Of a DNA stretch of 50,000 bases, positions 1 to 7,946 are shown piece after piece (within the stretch, counting starts at the first letter, position 1; each line of letters opens with the position of its first letter). The position numbers and the translations under genes are program-made. The stretch is from Gallionella sp. (GTDB lineage: Bacteria > Pseudomonadota > Gammaproteobacteria > Burkholderiales > Gallionellaceae). A model generated the notes under the pieces. The model worked only from the letters and a program-made list of their open reading frames with translations, was not told the DNA's origin and made no database searches. Location: the NCBI GenBank assembly GCA_030645955.1, contig JAUSMR010000215.1, forward strand, positions 1-50,000, given 5' to 3'.

Positions 1-1059
1 TGGCGAATCAACCTTGTTGCCGATCGTGACGGGATAGTTTTTTCGTATCACCTGTCCAAAATTGCCAGACGCGGACAAGTGGTGATGCAGCCCACCGTCC
101 GTCACCAGATACACCTGCCCGCGCGAGATCTTGCGGTCCACCACGCGCGCCACATAAACACCGGCCTCACCCACCAGGTAACGCCCCAGCTCGACTACCA
201 ACGAGGCCTCGGGCAGCTCGGTATGCGCCCGCTGGGCAAGCCGGGCCAGGTTGTCGCCAATCGGCGCCAAGTCAAGCCTTTGCTCACCCGGAAAGTAGGG
301 AACGCCAAAGCCACCTCCCAGATTCAGAAAGCGCACCGGCGCGGGCGCGTCCTGCGCCAGCCGCAGCGCCAGCTCGTAGGATTTTTGTTGGGCTTCGCAG
401 ATGGATTCCGAACGCAAATTCTGCGACCCGGCAAACAGATGAAAACCTTCAAAAGCCAAACCAGCACGGCCGATGTCGGCCAAAAGCGCGGGCATCTGTT
501 CCACATCCACGCCAAACTGTTTGGGGCCACCGCCCATTTTCATGCCCGAGCCTTTGAGTTCAAAGTCCGGATTGACACGCACCGCCACGCGGGCCGGCAG
601 GCCCAGTTCACTGGAAATCGCCTCCAGTGCCACGACTTCGCGAAAGGATTCAACGTTGATCAGCACGCGGGATGCCACCGCCTGGCGCAACTCGGCGTCG
701 CGCTTGCCTGGCCCGGCAAAGCTAACTTCCAGCGGGTTGGCACCGGCATCCAGCGCCACCTTCAACTCCCCCGCCGAGGCCACATCAATGCCGTCCACCA
801 AGCCCGCCATGAACCCCACCACGGCAGGCATGGGGTTGGCCTTCATCGCGTAGTGCAGCTTGACGCCCTTGGGCAGCACATCACGCAACTCGGCCACCCG
901 TGCCCGCAACAGCGAGCGGTCATAGGCATAAAAAGGCGTTTGCCCCACCCTGGCGGCGAGTAGAGACAAACGCTCGCCACCGAGCACCAGTTCCCCGTCG
1001 CTCACAGAGAACTGATTCATGGGGGCATGCACGGGCAGTTGGTGTTCTGTGACGGACAT
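1..1059 (-). CDS. PLP-dependent decarboxylase, exosortase A system-associated (3' end cut by window edge)
   Basis: Fold-type III PLP decarboxylase of the ornithine/diaminopimelate decarboxylase superfamily, in the subfamily that accompanies exosortase A polysaccharide clusters. The window shows 353 residues from ATG at 1059. LHYAMKANP places the PLP lysine at about K73. GSGMKMGGGPKQFGV and LNLGGGFGVPYFPGE are typical barrel and phosphate-binding segments. The C-terminal domain, including the active-site Cys/Asp, lies beyond position 1, so completeness cannot be judged. The gene is read leftward, 22 bp after the acyl ligase stop, so the two form one operon. By family knowledge it decarboxylates an amino acid, possibly for the ligase/ACP pair; the substrate is unknown. 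Confidence 0.9.
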   Translation of the reverse strand, partial: MSVTEHQLPVHAPMNQFSVSDGELVLGGERLSLLAARVGQTPFYAYDRSLLRARVAELRDVLPKGVKLHYAMKANPMPAVVGFMAGLVDGIDVASAGELKVALDAGANPLEVSFAGPGKRDAELRQAVASRVLINVESFREVVALEAISSELGLPARVAVRVNPDFELKGSGMKMGGGPKQFGVDVEQMPALLADIGRAGLAFEGFHLFAGSQNLRSESICEAQQKSYELALRLAQDAPAPVRFLNLGGGFGVPYFPGEQRLDLAPIGDNLARLAQRAHTELPEASLVVELGRYLVGEAGVYVARVVDRKISRGQVYLVTDGGLHHHLSASGNFGQVIRKNYPVTIGNKVDSP

Positions 1060-1081
1060 GGATTTTCTTCGGCCTTGAATT

Positions 1082-2731
1082 TCAGGTAGGGGTGGAGGAC
1101 TCAGCTGCATTGAGCCTTTCTCGATTGCGCTCAATCCACTCGGTGGAAAGCAGCTTGCGATCGATCTTGCCATTGGGATTGCGCGGTAGCGGCCCGGCGA
1201 CGATCTCAATGCCTGCCGGTACCATGTACGTGGGCATGCGGGTACGGCATTCATTTATTAAGTCATTTAGGCCTCTAGCCACCGCCCCTATTGCGTAAGT
1301 AGCTATTACTTGTATAGCATGTCCTAATGTGGGGTGATCTACACCAAAAGCCACACACTCGCCCACCAGTTGGGTGGCGTACAAAATTTCCTCCACCTCG
1401 GTGGGGCTTACCCGGTAACCGGAGGTTTTCATCATTTCATCGCGTCGGCCAATGAAGTAAAAAAAACCTTCAGCGTCCATGCGCACGGTGTCGCCCGAGA
1501 AAACCGCATATTCGGGCAACTGCAAGCCCGACTGCCGCCCCGGCGCGTCTGAGGCCAATAACTTGTAGCGCTCAGCCGTCTTTTCGGCATCGTTCCAGTA
1601 CCCCATGCCAACCAGGGCACCCCGGTGCACCAGTTCGCCAGGTTCTTCCGGGCCACAGGCCGAGCCATCTTCACGCAACACCAGAATTTCAGCGTTCGGA
1701 ATGGCCTTGCCAATTGAATCAGGGCGGCGGTCAACCTCTTGCGGCGGCAGGTAGGTTGAGCGAAACGCCTCGGTCAGACCGTACATCAGGAACGGTTTGG
1801 CCCTGGGCACGCGCTGGCGCAGCGAAGTCAGTGTTTCGCGCGGCATGCGCCCGCCGGTGTTGGCAAAATAACGCAGCTTTTCGTTAATGGATTCTGGCCA
1901 TTCCAGCTGTGTCAACTGGATGTACAAAGGCGGCACGGCGGTCAGGCCGGTCACGCCTTCAAGTGCCATCGCCTTGAGCACATCACGCGGCATCAGGTAG
2001 TTCAACAACACCACCCGTGCACCGGCATGAAAGGCGGTGGTGAGTTGGCTAAACCCTGCATCAAACGACAAAGGCAGTGCGGCCAACAGCGTATCTTGTG
2101 AATTGTTCTCAAGATAGGAAGCCACGCTCTTGGCACCCGCCACCATGTTGCGATGCGACAGCACCACGCCCTTGGGCTTGCCGGTGCTGCCCGAGGTGTA
2201 CAGAATGGCGGCCATGTCGGTATCAATCACCCTGTGCCCGGACCGCCGGGGGCTACTGAGCAAGTCCCGCCAAGAGACCAACGCCAATGGGCTTGTGACA
2301 GCCATCTCTACTTGAGCTGAATTCATCAAAGAATCCGTGACAACCACATGGCGCAAATCATGGCACTCAGCCAACACATCTTTCATTAAGGCCAGACGCT
2401 CAGGCGAAGTCACCAAAACGCGCACATTGCAGTCACGCAAAATAAAGGCCACCTGTTCCGGTTTGAGCAGTGGGTTGACCGGCACAAAAACCGTCCCGGC
2501 GGCCGGCGCACCAAAACTGGCGATGACGGTCTCAGAACGCTTTTCAAGATAAATGGCGACACGTTCACCGCGCGCCAGGCCCAAGCTCAACAAACCAGAG
2601 GCAAACTGTTTGACGCTGGCGCCAAGATCACCGTAACTCAAATTTGAGGTGCCACTGGTCAGGGCGATCGCCTGCGGCGTGCGTTCGGCAGTCACGGCTA
2701 TCAGATCAGGCAAGAGTGTGGATTCAGTCAT
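1082..2731 (-). CDS. AMP-forming acyl-CoA/acyl-ACP ligase, exosortase A system-associated
   Basis: Member of the ANL (acyl-CoA synthetase / NRPS adenylation) superfamily, 549 residues from ATG at 2731. An upstream in-frame start at 2788 would add 19 residues that look non-coding. Motifs in order: the phosphate loop YTSGSTGKPKG at about 178-188, YGLTEAFRSTYLPPQE in the middle, SGDTVRMDAEGFFYFIGRRDEMMKTSGYR split across the hinge (SGD and GRRDEM), and NPNGKIDRKLL with the catalytic lysine near the C-terminus. It activates a carboxylic or amino acid as adenylate and presumably loads it onto the divergently encoded ACP at 2858. It lies in an operon with the PLP decarboxylase. Its substrate cannot be read from the sequence. 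Confidence 0.92.
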   Translation of the reverse strand: MTESTLLPDLIAVTAERTPQAIALTSGTSNLSYGDLGASVKQFASGLLSLGLARGERVAIYLEKRSETVIASFGAPAAGTVFVPVNPLLKPEQVAFILRDCNVRVLVTSPERLALMKDVLAECHDLRHVVVTDSLMNSAQVEMAVTSPLALVSWRDLLSSPRRSGHRVIDTDMAAILYTSGSTGKPKGVVLSHRNMVAGAKSVASYLENNSQDTLLAALPLSFDAGFSQLTTAFHAGARVVLLNYLMPRDVLKAMALEGVTGLTAVPPLYIQLTQLEWPESINEKLRYFANTGGRMPRETLTSLRQRVPRAKPFLMYGLTEAFRSTYLPPQEVDRRPDSIGKAIPNAEILVLREDGSACGPEEPGELVHRGALVGMGYWNDAEKTAERYKLLASDAPGRQSGLQLPEYAVFSGDTVRMDAEGFFYFIGRRDEMMKTSGYRVSPTEVEEILYATQLVGECVAFGVDHPTLGHAIQVIATYAIGAVARGLNDLINECRTRMPTYMVPAGIEIVAGPLPRNPNGKIDRKLLSTEWIERNRERLNAAESSTPT

Positions 2732-2857
2732 AGAAATACAACAAAGGCCGCAGCAGTTGAGAAAACGCAAATGGATAAAAAGCACCAAAAGCTATACATG
2801 ATTCCTTGGTCCCCAAAGCAATTTGGGTCGGGTCGGTAGCCACTCAGGAAGCTTGAA
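2732..2857. promoter_or_regulatory. Divergent intergenic region with an operator-like inverted repeat
   Basis: This 126-bp gap separates the leftward ligase/decarboxylase operon from the rightward ACP/hydrolase operon, so it must hold at least two promoters. A short inverted repeat, CCCAAA-gcaa-TTTGGG, sits at 2812-2827. A TATACAT box at 2793-2799 is a possible -10 for rightward transcription but has no good -35 at the usual distance. The promoter assignment is weak; the inverted repeat is directly visible. Confidence 0.4.
2846..2851 (+). promoter_or_regulatory. Shine-Dalgarno deciding a TTG start for the ACP
   Basis: AGGAAG lies 6 nt upstream of a TTG codon at 2858. No in-frame ATG exists that would still give a whole ACP, so the TTG is taken as the start. 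Confidence 0.7.
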
Positions 2858-3109
2858 TTGAACATATCACAAGAACTACTTCGTGTTGTTGACGAAGTTC
2901 TAAGTTTGAATGGGCGCTCAGCCACCTTCTCGCGCGACACACCGTTGCTGGGCGCGATTCCAGAGTTGGACTCGATGGCGGTTGTTACGCTCATCACGAC
3001 GCTTGAAGAACAGTTCGGTCTGGTGGTTGACGATGACGACATTGATGGATCGACCTTTGCCACAGTGGGCTCGCTGACTGACTTTGTCAGCGGCAAACTG
3101 GCTGCTTGA
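2858..3109 (+). CDS. Acyl carrier protein, exosortase A system-associated
   Basis: Phosphopantetheine-binding carrier protein of 83 residues, the usual ACP size. The motif PELDSMAVVTLI puts the 4'-phosphopantetheine attachment serine at S39. The acidic helix EEQFGLVVDDDDI follows, as is normal for ACPs. Translation begins at TTG 2858 (see the Shine-Dalgarno entry). It ends 6 bp before hydrolase 2. It probably carries the acyl or aminoacyl group activated by the ligase encoded divergently at 2731; the combination of decarboxylase, ligase, ACP and two hydrolases recurs in XrtA polysaccharide loci, but its chemistry is not established. Confidence 0.9.
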   Translation: MNISQELLRVVDEVLSLNGRSATFSRDTPLLGAIPELDSMAVVTLITTLEEQFGLVVDDDDIDGSTFATVGSLTDFVSGKLAA

Positions 3110-3115
3110 CGACGC

Positions 3116-3988
3116 ATGCCTGTGCAGCCAGAAGCTTTTTTCCTGCCCGCCAAGCTTGGCGAGGCTGCCAACAACAGCCAACGGTTTTGCCTGTTTTACC
3201 CAGCCCAAGGCGGGATGACTCGGGGCTTGGTTGTTTACATCCACCCCTTTGCCGAAGAGATGAACAAAGCCCGCCGCATGGCAGCGCTGCAAGCACGTGC
3301 GCTGGCCCAAGCGGGCTACTCTGTGCTGCAGATCGACCTGCGGGGCTGCGGCGACAGCTCCGGGGATTTTGACGATGCCACGTGGCAAAACTGGGTGAGC
3401 GACGTGGTGCAAGGGTGCCAGTGGCTACGTAGCCGAGGCAACACGCAAGGCGCTGGTGCGAGCACCGCGCCACTGTGGCTGTGGGGCCTGCGCGCCGGGT
3501 GCCTGCTGGCCGTCGAGGCAGCTGGGCAGTTGAACGAGGCCGGCAACTTTTTGTTCTGGCAGCCACCCTCTGCCGGCAAGCCGCTATTGCAACAGTTCTT
3601 GCGCCTCAAAGTGGCGAGCGACATGCTGGGCGGCCAAGCCAAAGGCGTTATGGAAAACATGCGCCAGCAACTGGCAAGTGGCTCGCCGGTAGAAATTGCC
3701 GGCTACATGCTCTCGTCCGGACTCGCAATGGGGCTAGAGCATGCGGCCCTTATGCCACCTGCCGGCAAGGAACAAGCCCGGCGTCTGGAATGGTTTGAAC
3801 TGTCCACGCGGGAGGACGCCAGTTTAAGCCCCGTCTCGGCCAAAACCATCGCCCAGTGGCAGCAATCAGGCTTTGACGTTAGCAGCCACATCGCGCGTGG
3901 CCCGGCTTTCTGGCAAACCAGTGAAATTGAAGACGCCCCCGCACTGATTGCAGCCACCACTGCCGCCCTCTCCAACATGCCCGCATGA
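3116..3988 (+). CDS. Alpha/beta hydrolase 2, exosortase A system-associated
   Basis: Alpha/beta-hydrolase-fold protein, 290 residues, ATG at 3116. The segments YIHPFAEEMNKARRM (41-55) and LQIDLRGCGDSSGDF (71-85) are hallmarks of the XrtA-associated hydrolase 2 family. The nucleophile elbow reads G-L-R-A-G at 124-128: the position normally held by Ser (G-x-S-x-G) is Arg126, so classical serine hydrolase chemistry is doubtful. The gene overlaps the next hydrolase by 4 bp (ATGA, 3985-3988), implying translational coupling. A role in processing an ACP- or polymer-linked acyl group is inference. Confidence 0.88.
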   Translation: MPVQPEAFFLPAKLGEAANNSQRFCLFYPAQGGMTRGLVVYIHPFAEEMNKARRMAALQARALAQAGYSVLQIDLRGCGDSSGDFDDATWQNWVSDVVQGCQWLRSRGNTQGAGASTAPLWLWGLRAGCLLAVEAAGQLNEAGNFLFWQPPSAGKPLLQQFLRLKVASDMLGGQAKGVMENMRQQLASGSPVEIAGYMLSSGLAMGLEHAALMPPAGKEQARRLEWFELSTREDASLSPVSAKTIAQWQQSGFDVSSHIARGPAFWQTSEIEDAPALIAATTAALSNMPA

Positions 3989-4854
3989 ACTACACCGAAG
4001 AGACCGCACTCTTTGCCTGCGCGGGCGACACGCTGCTGGGCATTTTATCCAAACCAGAGACCCCTACTGAGACCGGTGTCATCGTGATTGTGGGCGGCCC
4101 GCAGTACCGTATTGGCAGCCACCGGCAGTTTGTGCTTTTATCGCGCACGCTGGCCGCTGCAGGCTATCCCGTATTGCGGTTTGACTACCGAGGCATGGGC
4201 GACAGCGAAGGCTTGGCGCGAGATTTTCAGGCCGTGAGCGCAGACATTGCGGCCGCCATTGACGTCATGCACCAACGCATTCCCGTTGTGAAACAGGTGG
4301 CCCTGTGGGGCCTGTGTGATGGCGCATCTGCGGCTCTGCTTTACTGCGATAAGACCCATGACCCGCGGGTCAGTGGCTTGTGCCTGTTGAACCCTTGGGT
4401 TCGCTCCGAAGCCAGTCTGGCCAAGACTCAGGTCAAGCATTACTACACCCAGCGCCTGCGACAAAAAGAGTTCTGGATCAAGTTGTTCAGCGGCAAAGTG
4501 GCGGCCAGCGCAGCGAGCGGGTTGATGCGCAGTCTCAAGGCCGCGTTTTCAGGGCCAGCCCCCAAGACGGGCGGAGAAGATGACCAGCCTTTCCAGACGC
4601 GCATGGCGCAAGCATGGAAAAACCCCAATCGGCCAATCTTGCTGTTGCTGAGCGGGAATGATTACACTGCCAAGGAGTTCCTGGAGTACGCAAAAACCAG
4701 CACCGACTGGTCAGGAGCGCTCAACCAGCCTTTATTGCAACGGTACGACCTGACCGAAGCAGACCACACCTGTTCCAGTGCGGCATGGCGGAAGTTGGTT
4801 GAAGTCCGAGTGCTCGAATGGCTCATGCGAGTCTTACCATCACCCAATGCGTGA
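3985..4854 (+). CDS. Alpha/beta hydrolase 1, exosortase A system-associated
   Basis: Alpha/beta-hydrolase-fold protein, 289 residues, starting in an ATGA overlap with hydrolase 2. VGGPQYRIGSHRQFV (37-50) and FDYRGMGDSEG (66-76) match the XrtA hydrolase 1 family. The elbow is G-L-C-D-G (109-113) with Cys111 in the nucleophile position, as in dienelactone-hydrolase-like enzymes. The C-terminal YDLTEADHTCSS carries a candidate catalytic His. It is cytoplasmic, with no signal peptide. Substrate unknown; context suggests it works on the group carried by the ACP or on a precursor. Confidence 0.88.
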   Translation: MNYTEETALFACAGDTLLGILSKPETPTETGVIVIVGGPQYRIGSHRQFVLLSRTLAAAGYPVLRFDYRGMGDSEGLARDFQAVSADIAAAIDVMHQRIPVVKQVALWGLCDGASAALLYCDKTHDPRVSGLCLLNPWVRSEASLAKTQVKHYYTQRLRQKEFWIKLFSGKVAASAASGLMRSLKAAFSGPAPKTGGEDDQPFQTRMAQAWKNPNRPILLLLSGNDYTAKEFLEYAKTSTDWSGALNQPLLQRYDLTEADHTCSSAAWRKLVEVRVLEWLMRVLPSPNA

Positions 4855-4872
4855 CATCGGAAGGTCAAATAT

Positions 4873-4878
4873 GGAGGT
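4873..4878 (+). promoter_or_regulatory. Strong Shine-Dalgarno deciding a TTG start
   Basis: GGAGGT at 4873-4878 stands 5 nt before the in-frame TTG at 4884. The only in-frame ATG (4818) lies inside hydrolase 1, lacks such a site and would place extra polar sequence before the signal peptide. Confidence 0.75.
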
Positions 4879-4883
4879 GCCAG

Positions 4884-5582
4884 TTGATTATTAATGCCCA
4901 AATAATTACCAGATTTTTCACCCCAAAAGTCTTTTTCCTCATATCACTTCTGTTTTGGGGTTTTTCTGCCTTTTCACAAAATCAGACAGCGGCCGCATCG
5001 GCCTGCGGAACTCTGTTCTCCCAAGGCCAGTTCGGCCCCTACGACTACCGCACCGACAGGGACAAGCTGCCCATCGTAGAGGGCGCTCATTTCACGCCAG
5101 AGGTTGAAGCATTAATACGCGGAAAGACCGGCTCACGGCCAGGCGGTGACATAGATTACACACTCAGGGCCTTCCCGAACAACCACAGGGCGCTCATGGC
5201 GATGATGCGTCTGGGTGAAATGGAGAAAACGCCCAAACCCAGTGGTTCACGCTACACCGTTGAATGCTGGTTTGAGAGGGCCGTTCTTTTCCGCCATGAC
5301 GACGCCGTCGTGCGAATGATTTATTCATCCTACCTCACCAAAAATAATCGGCGACCTGAAGCAGTTGCACAGCTGGAGCAAGCGACCGTTACTGCAAGAG
5401 AAAACGCATTCACTCACTACAACATTGGCTTGCTTTACTTTGACATGAAAATCTATGACAAGTCCCTTGCACGTGCACATCGAGCCCTGGAGCTTGGTTT
5501 TGAGAGAGATGAGCTACGTGACTTGCTCAAAAACGTCGGTCAATGGCAAGAGCCATCCGTCGAGCCAAAGCCCCAGCAGTGA
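4884..5582 (+). CDS. Secreted TPR-like protein of unknown function
   Basis: Predicted 232-residue protein from TTG 4884. The N-terminus (IITRFFTPKVFFLISLLFWG) is a basic plus hydrophobic signal sequence ending near AFSQ, so the protein is probably periplasmic. The C-terminal half has tetratricopeptide-like helices: a YLTKNNRRPEAVAQLEQA helix pair, then AFTHYNIGLLYFDMKIYDKS followed by LARAHRALELGF. The middle of the protein is not recognised. It lies 29 bp after hydrolase 1 and 42 bp before the aminotransferase. A scaffold role in a polysaccharide assembly complex would fit but is inference. Confidence 0.7.
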   Translation: MIINAQIITRFFTPKVFFLISLLFWGFSAFSQNQTAAASACGTLFSQGQFGPYDYRTDRDKLPIVEGAHFTPEVEALIRGKTGSRPGGDIDYTLRAFPNNHRALMAMMRLGEMEKTPKPSGSRYTVECWFERAVLFRHDDAVVRMIYSSYLTKNNRRPEAVAQLEQATVTARENAFTHYNIGLLYFDMKIYDKSLARAHRALELGFERDELRDLLKNVGQWQEPSVEPKPQQ

Positions 5583-5624
5583 ATTGCAATGCGGGCAACA
5601 CTGACCGCTCGCGCAAGATAGACC

Positions 5625-6884
5625 ATGACATTTTCGATTCCAAGGCTCCCCGTTCTTGACTGGAATACGTTTTCCGGCGTCAGGTTGTCGGCAACGCCAT
5701 GCCTGCTGACGCACCCAAAGACCCAATTCACCAACAGCGGCCGCGCCTCCATTTTGTTGGCGCTAGAAATGCTGGATGTAAGACCTGGTGACAAAATTCT
5801 GGTGCCCACTTATCACTGCCCCACCATGATCGCTCCAATTATTGCAAGGGGTGCACAAGCCGTTTTTTATCCCTTGGATGGCAATGGGGCGCCAAAGCTG
5901 GAGTGGATCAAGCAAGAAGACACTGAAGGTATCCGTGCCATTCTGGTGGCTCATTTTTTTGGATTGCCTCAGCCGTTGGCAGCAGTCCGCCAATGGTGTG
6001 ACCAGCAGGGTGTGCGTCTCATCGAAGATTGCGCGCACGCTTTGTTCGGCGCCAGTGATGATCGCACCTTAGGATGCTGGGGAGATGTAGCAATTGCCAG
6101 CCTAACCAAGTTTCTCCCAGTTCCGGAGGGAGGCTGCCTGGTGAATAACACGGTGCCCGGCGCCATTCCAATGCTCCATCAGCCCAATACCATTAGCCAG
6201 GTCAAAGCTGGCTTTGACATCGTCCATGCCGGCGTGAACCATGGCCGCCTAAAAGGGCTGGGGCCGTTAGTGAGGGGTTTTTTCAGGTTCTTGGGCATGT
6301 TCAGGAAAAAGAACCTGCACAAAGGTCGTCCGGGTGATCCATCGCCGACTGACGGTTTCACCATTGACATTGATCAATCACATCGGGCATTGACACATGC
6401 CAGTCGCTGGACAGCCCAGCATGCACATCGGGAACGAATTGTGTCCCGTCGCCGCGAGAACTACATTTTCTTCACTCAGGCGTTGTCAGGTCTGGCTGGT
6501 TTACATCCACTGCGTTCGAGCTTGCCAGAAAACTGTGCGCCATACGTCTTTCCGCTTTGGGTCGATCAACCGGACCCGGGATACGCAGAATTGAGGCGTC
6601 TGGATTTTCCTGTCTCGCGCTGGGACAGGCTATGGCCAACAGTTTCGACCATTGAAGAAGACTCTGGAATCAAATGGTCTCACCATGTCCTGCAGCTTGC
6701 CTGCCATCAAGACCTAACGCCCAACGAGTTGCAACAGATGGTCAATACGGTGAAACGAGTATATGCACCCAAGGGCGAAGAGTCCGCGTCGCGCCATTCA
6801 AGAGCAACCGAATTGGCAAAACTTTTGAATAAAGTTCGAGTTGAGCATTTGCATGAATCCATACCGCCCACTGAGACCATATAA
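5625..6884 (+). CDS. DegT/DnrJ/EryC1/StrS-type aminotransferase
   Basis: PLP aminotransferase of the sugar-nucleotide family, 419 residues, longer than the usual 370-390. PTYHCPTMIAPII (61-73), LIEDCAHALFG (132-142, with the PLP-ring Asp) and SLTKFLPVPEGG (159-170, PLP lysine K162) are visible. It is more divergent than the other two DegT proteins in this window, and the C-terminal 45 residues look like a non-conserved extension. It is followed after 3 bp by the FemAB-like gene, so the two are probably one transcript. Substrate cannot be assigned; an amino-deoxysugar or a related carbonyl compound is expected. Confidence 0.8.
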   Translation: MTFSIPRLPVLDWNTFSGVRLSATPCLLTHPKTQFTNSGRASILLALEMLDVRPGDKILVPTYHCPTMIAPIIARGAQAVFYPLDGNGAPKLEWIKQEDTEGIRAILVAHFFGLPQPLAAVRQWCDQQGVRLIEDCAHALFGASDDRTLGCWGDVAIASLTKFLPVPEGGCLVNNTVPGAIPMLHQPNTISQVKAGFDIVHAGVNHGRLKGLGPLVRGFFRFLGMFRKKNLHKGRPGDPSPTDGFTIDIDQSHRALTHASRWTAQHAHRERIVSRRRENYIFFTQALSGLAGLHPLRSSLPENCAPYVFPLWVDQPDPGYAELRRLDFPVSRWDRLWPTVSTIEEDSGIKWSHHVLQLACHQDLTPNELQQMVNTVKRVYAPKGEESASRHSRATELAKLLNKVRVEHLHESIPPTETI

Positions 6885-6887
6885 GTA

Positions 6888-7946
6888 ATGACCTGGACCA
6901 TACACCCCATTGCGCAACTCGCTGATTTTGCAAGTCAGTGGGATACACTTGTTCGGTCCCGGCCGGGCACCCCGTTCCTGGAGTCTGCATTTCTGCAACC
7001 CATTGTCGATACCTTTGGCAGTGATGACGAGCGACTGTGCCTGTACCACTCCAAGGGTCAACTTCGCGCAGCAGCCATCATGCAACGGATACGAAAAGGC
7101 ATGTGGCAGACCTTTCAACCCTCCCAGCTTCCGCTGGGTGCTTGGATTTCAGACGGAAGCGTCGACCTGGTGTCAGCTTGCAGTGAACTTATGCCCCAGC
7201 TTCCCGGATTGACCCTAGGTATCGGAGTCAGCCAACTAGACTCGCGAATTCAACTTCGGCCTGAAGACGGCCCCAAAGTACGAACCCAAGACTACATTCA
7301 GACCGCCTGGGTCGACATCGAAGGCAGTTTCGAGGCGTATTGGGAGGCACGCGGTAAAAACCTCAAACAAAACACACGTAAACAGCGCAACAAGCTGCAG
7401 GCAGAAGTCACCGAGACCAGACTAGAGTGCATCACCGCCGCAGAAGATGTGCCAAAAGCGATTGAAGACTATGGATTGTTAGAGAGCGCTGGCTGGAAGA
7501 CTGCCGATGGGACAGCTATCCATCCAGACAATGCCCAAGGACAGTTCTATCGAAAAATGCTCGAAAATTTTTGCCGCTTGGGGCAAGCGCGTATTTACCG
7601 CTACTGGTTCGGTGAAAAGGTAGTGGCCATGGATCTGTGCGTCCATGACCACACGGCCATCGTGATTCTGAAAACGACATACGACGAATCCTTCAAGGCG
7701 GTCTCACCATCCACACTAATGCGTCAAGCTGAATTCCAGCAGCTTTTTGAAGAACAAAAGTTTAAGCGTATCGAGTTCTATGGCAAGGTCATGGAATGGC
7801 ACACGCGGTGGACCGAAAACTCGCGCACCGTGTATCACGCCAACGCCTACCGCCATGCCCTTGTACTGCGCCTGCTCAACCTGCGCGCCGGCCTGCGCCA
7901 GTCGGCCACGCAACCCACAATTGCCGCGGAGACCGAGCATGCCTGA
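6888..7946 (+). CDS. FemAB/CelD-like GNAT-fold acyltransferase
   Basis: 352-residue protein with the C-terminal acetyltransferase domain common in polysaccharide loci (CelD/BcsL, BioF2-like). The long charged stretch FEAYWEARGKNLKQNTRKQR begins near 142, followed by an ESAGWKTADGTA segment near 196 and a core with FYRKMLENFCRLGQARIYRY. Domain order fits two GNAT folds as in FemAB proteins. The stop overlaps the kdsD start by 8 bp. It could acylate the amino group made by the preceding aminotransferase, but this is inferred from adjacency. Confidence 0.78.
   Translation: MTWTIHPIAQLADFASQWDTLVRSRPGTPFLESAFLQPIVDTFGSDDERLCLYHSKGQLRAAAIMQRIRKGMWQTFQPSQLPLGAWISDGSVDLVSACSELMPQLPGLTLGIGVSQLDSRIQLRPEDGPKVRTQDYIQTAWVDIEGSFEAYWEARGKNLKQNTRKQRNKLQAEVTETRLECITAAEDVPKAIEDYGLLESAGWKTADGTAIHPDNAQGQFYRKMLENFCRLGQARIYRYWFGEKVVAMDLCVHDHTAIVILKTTYDESFKAVSPSTLMRQAEFQQLFEEQKFKRIEFYGKVMEWHTRWTENSRTVYHANAYRHALVLRLLNLRAGLRQSATQPTIAAETEHA

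Noticed and set aside
2793..2799. TATACAT as a -10 promoter box
   Set aside because: No acceptable -35 hexamer 16-18 bp upstream; kept only as a remark on the intergenic region.
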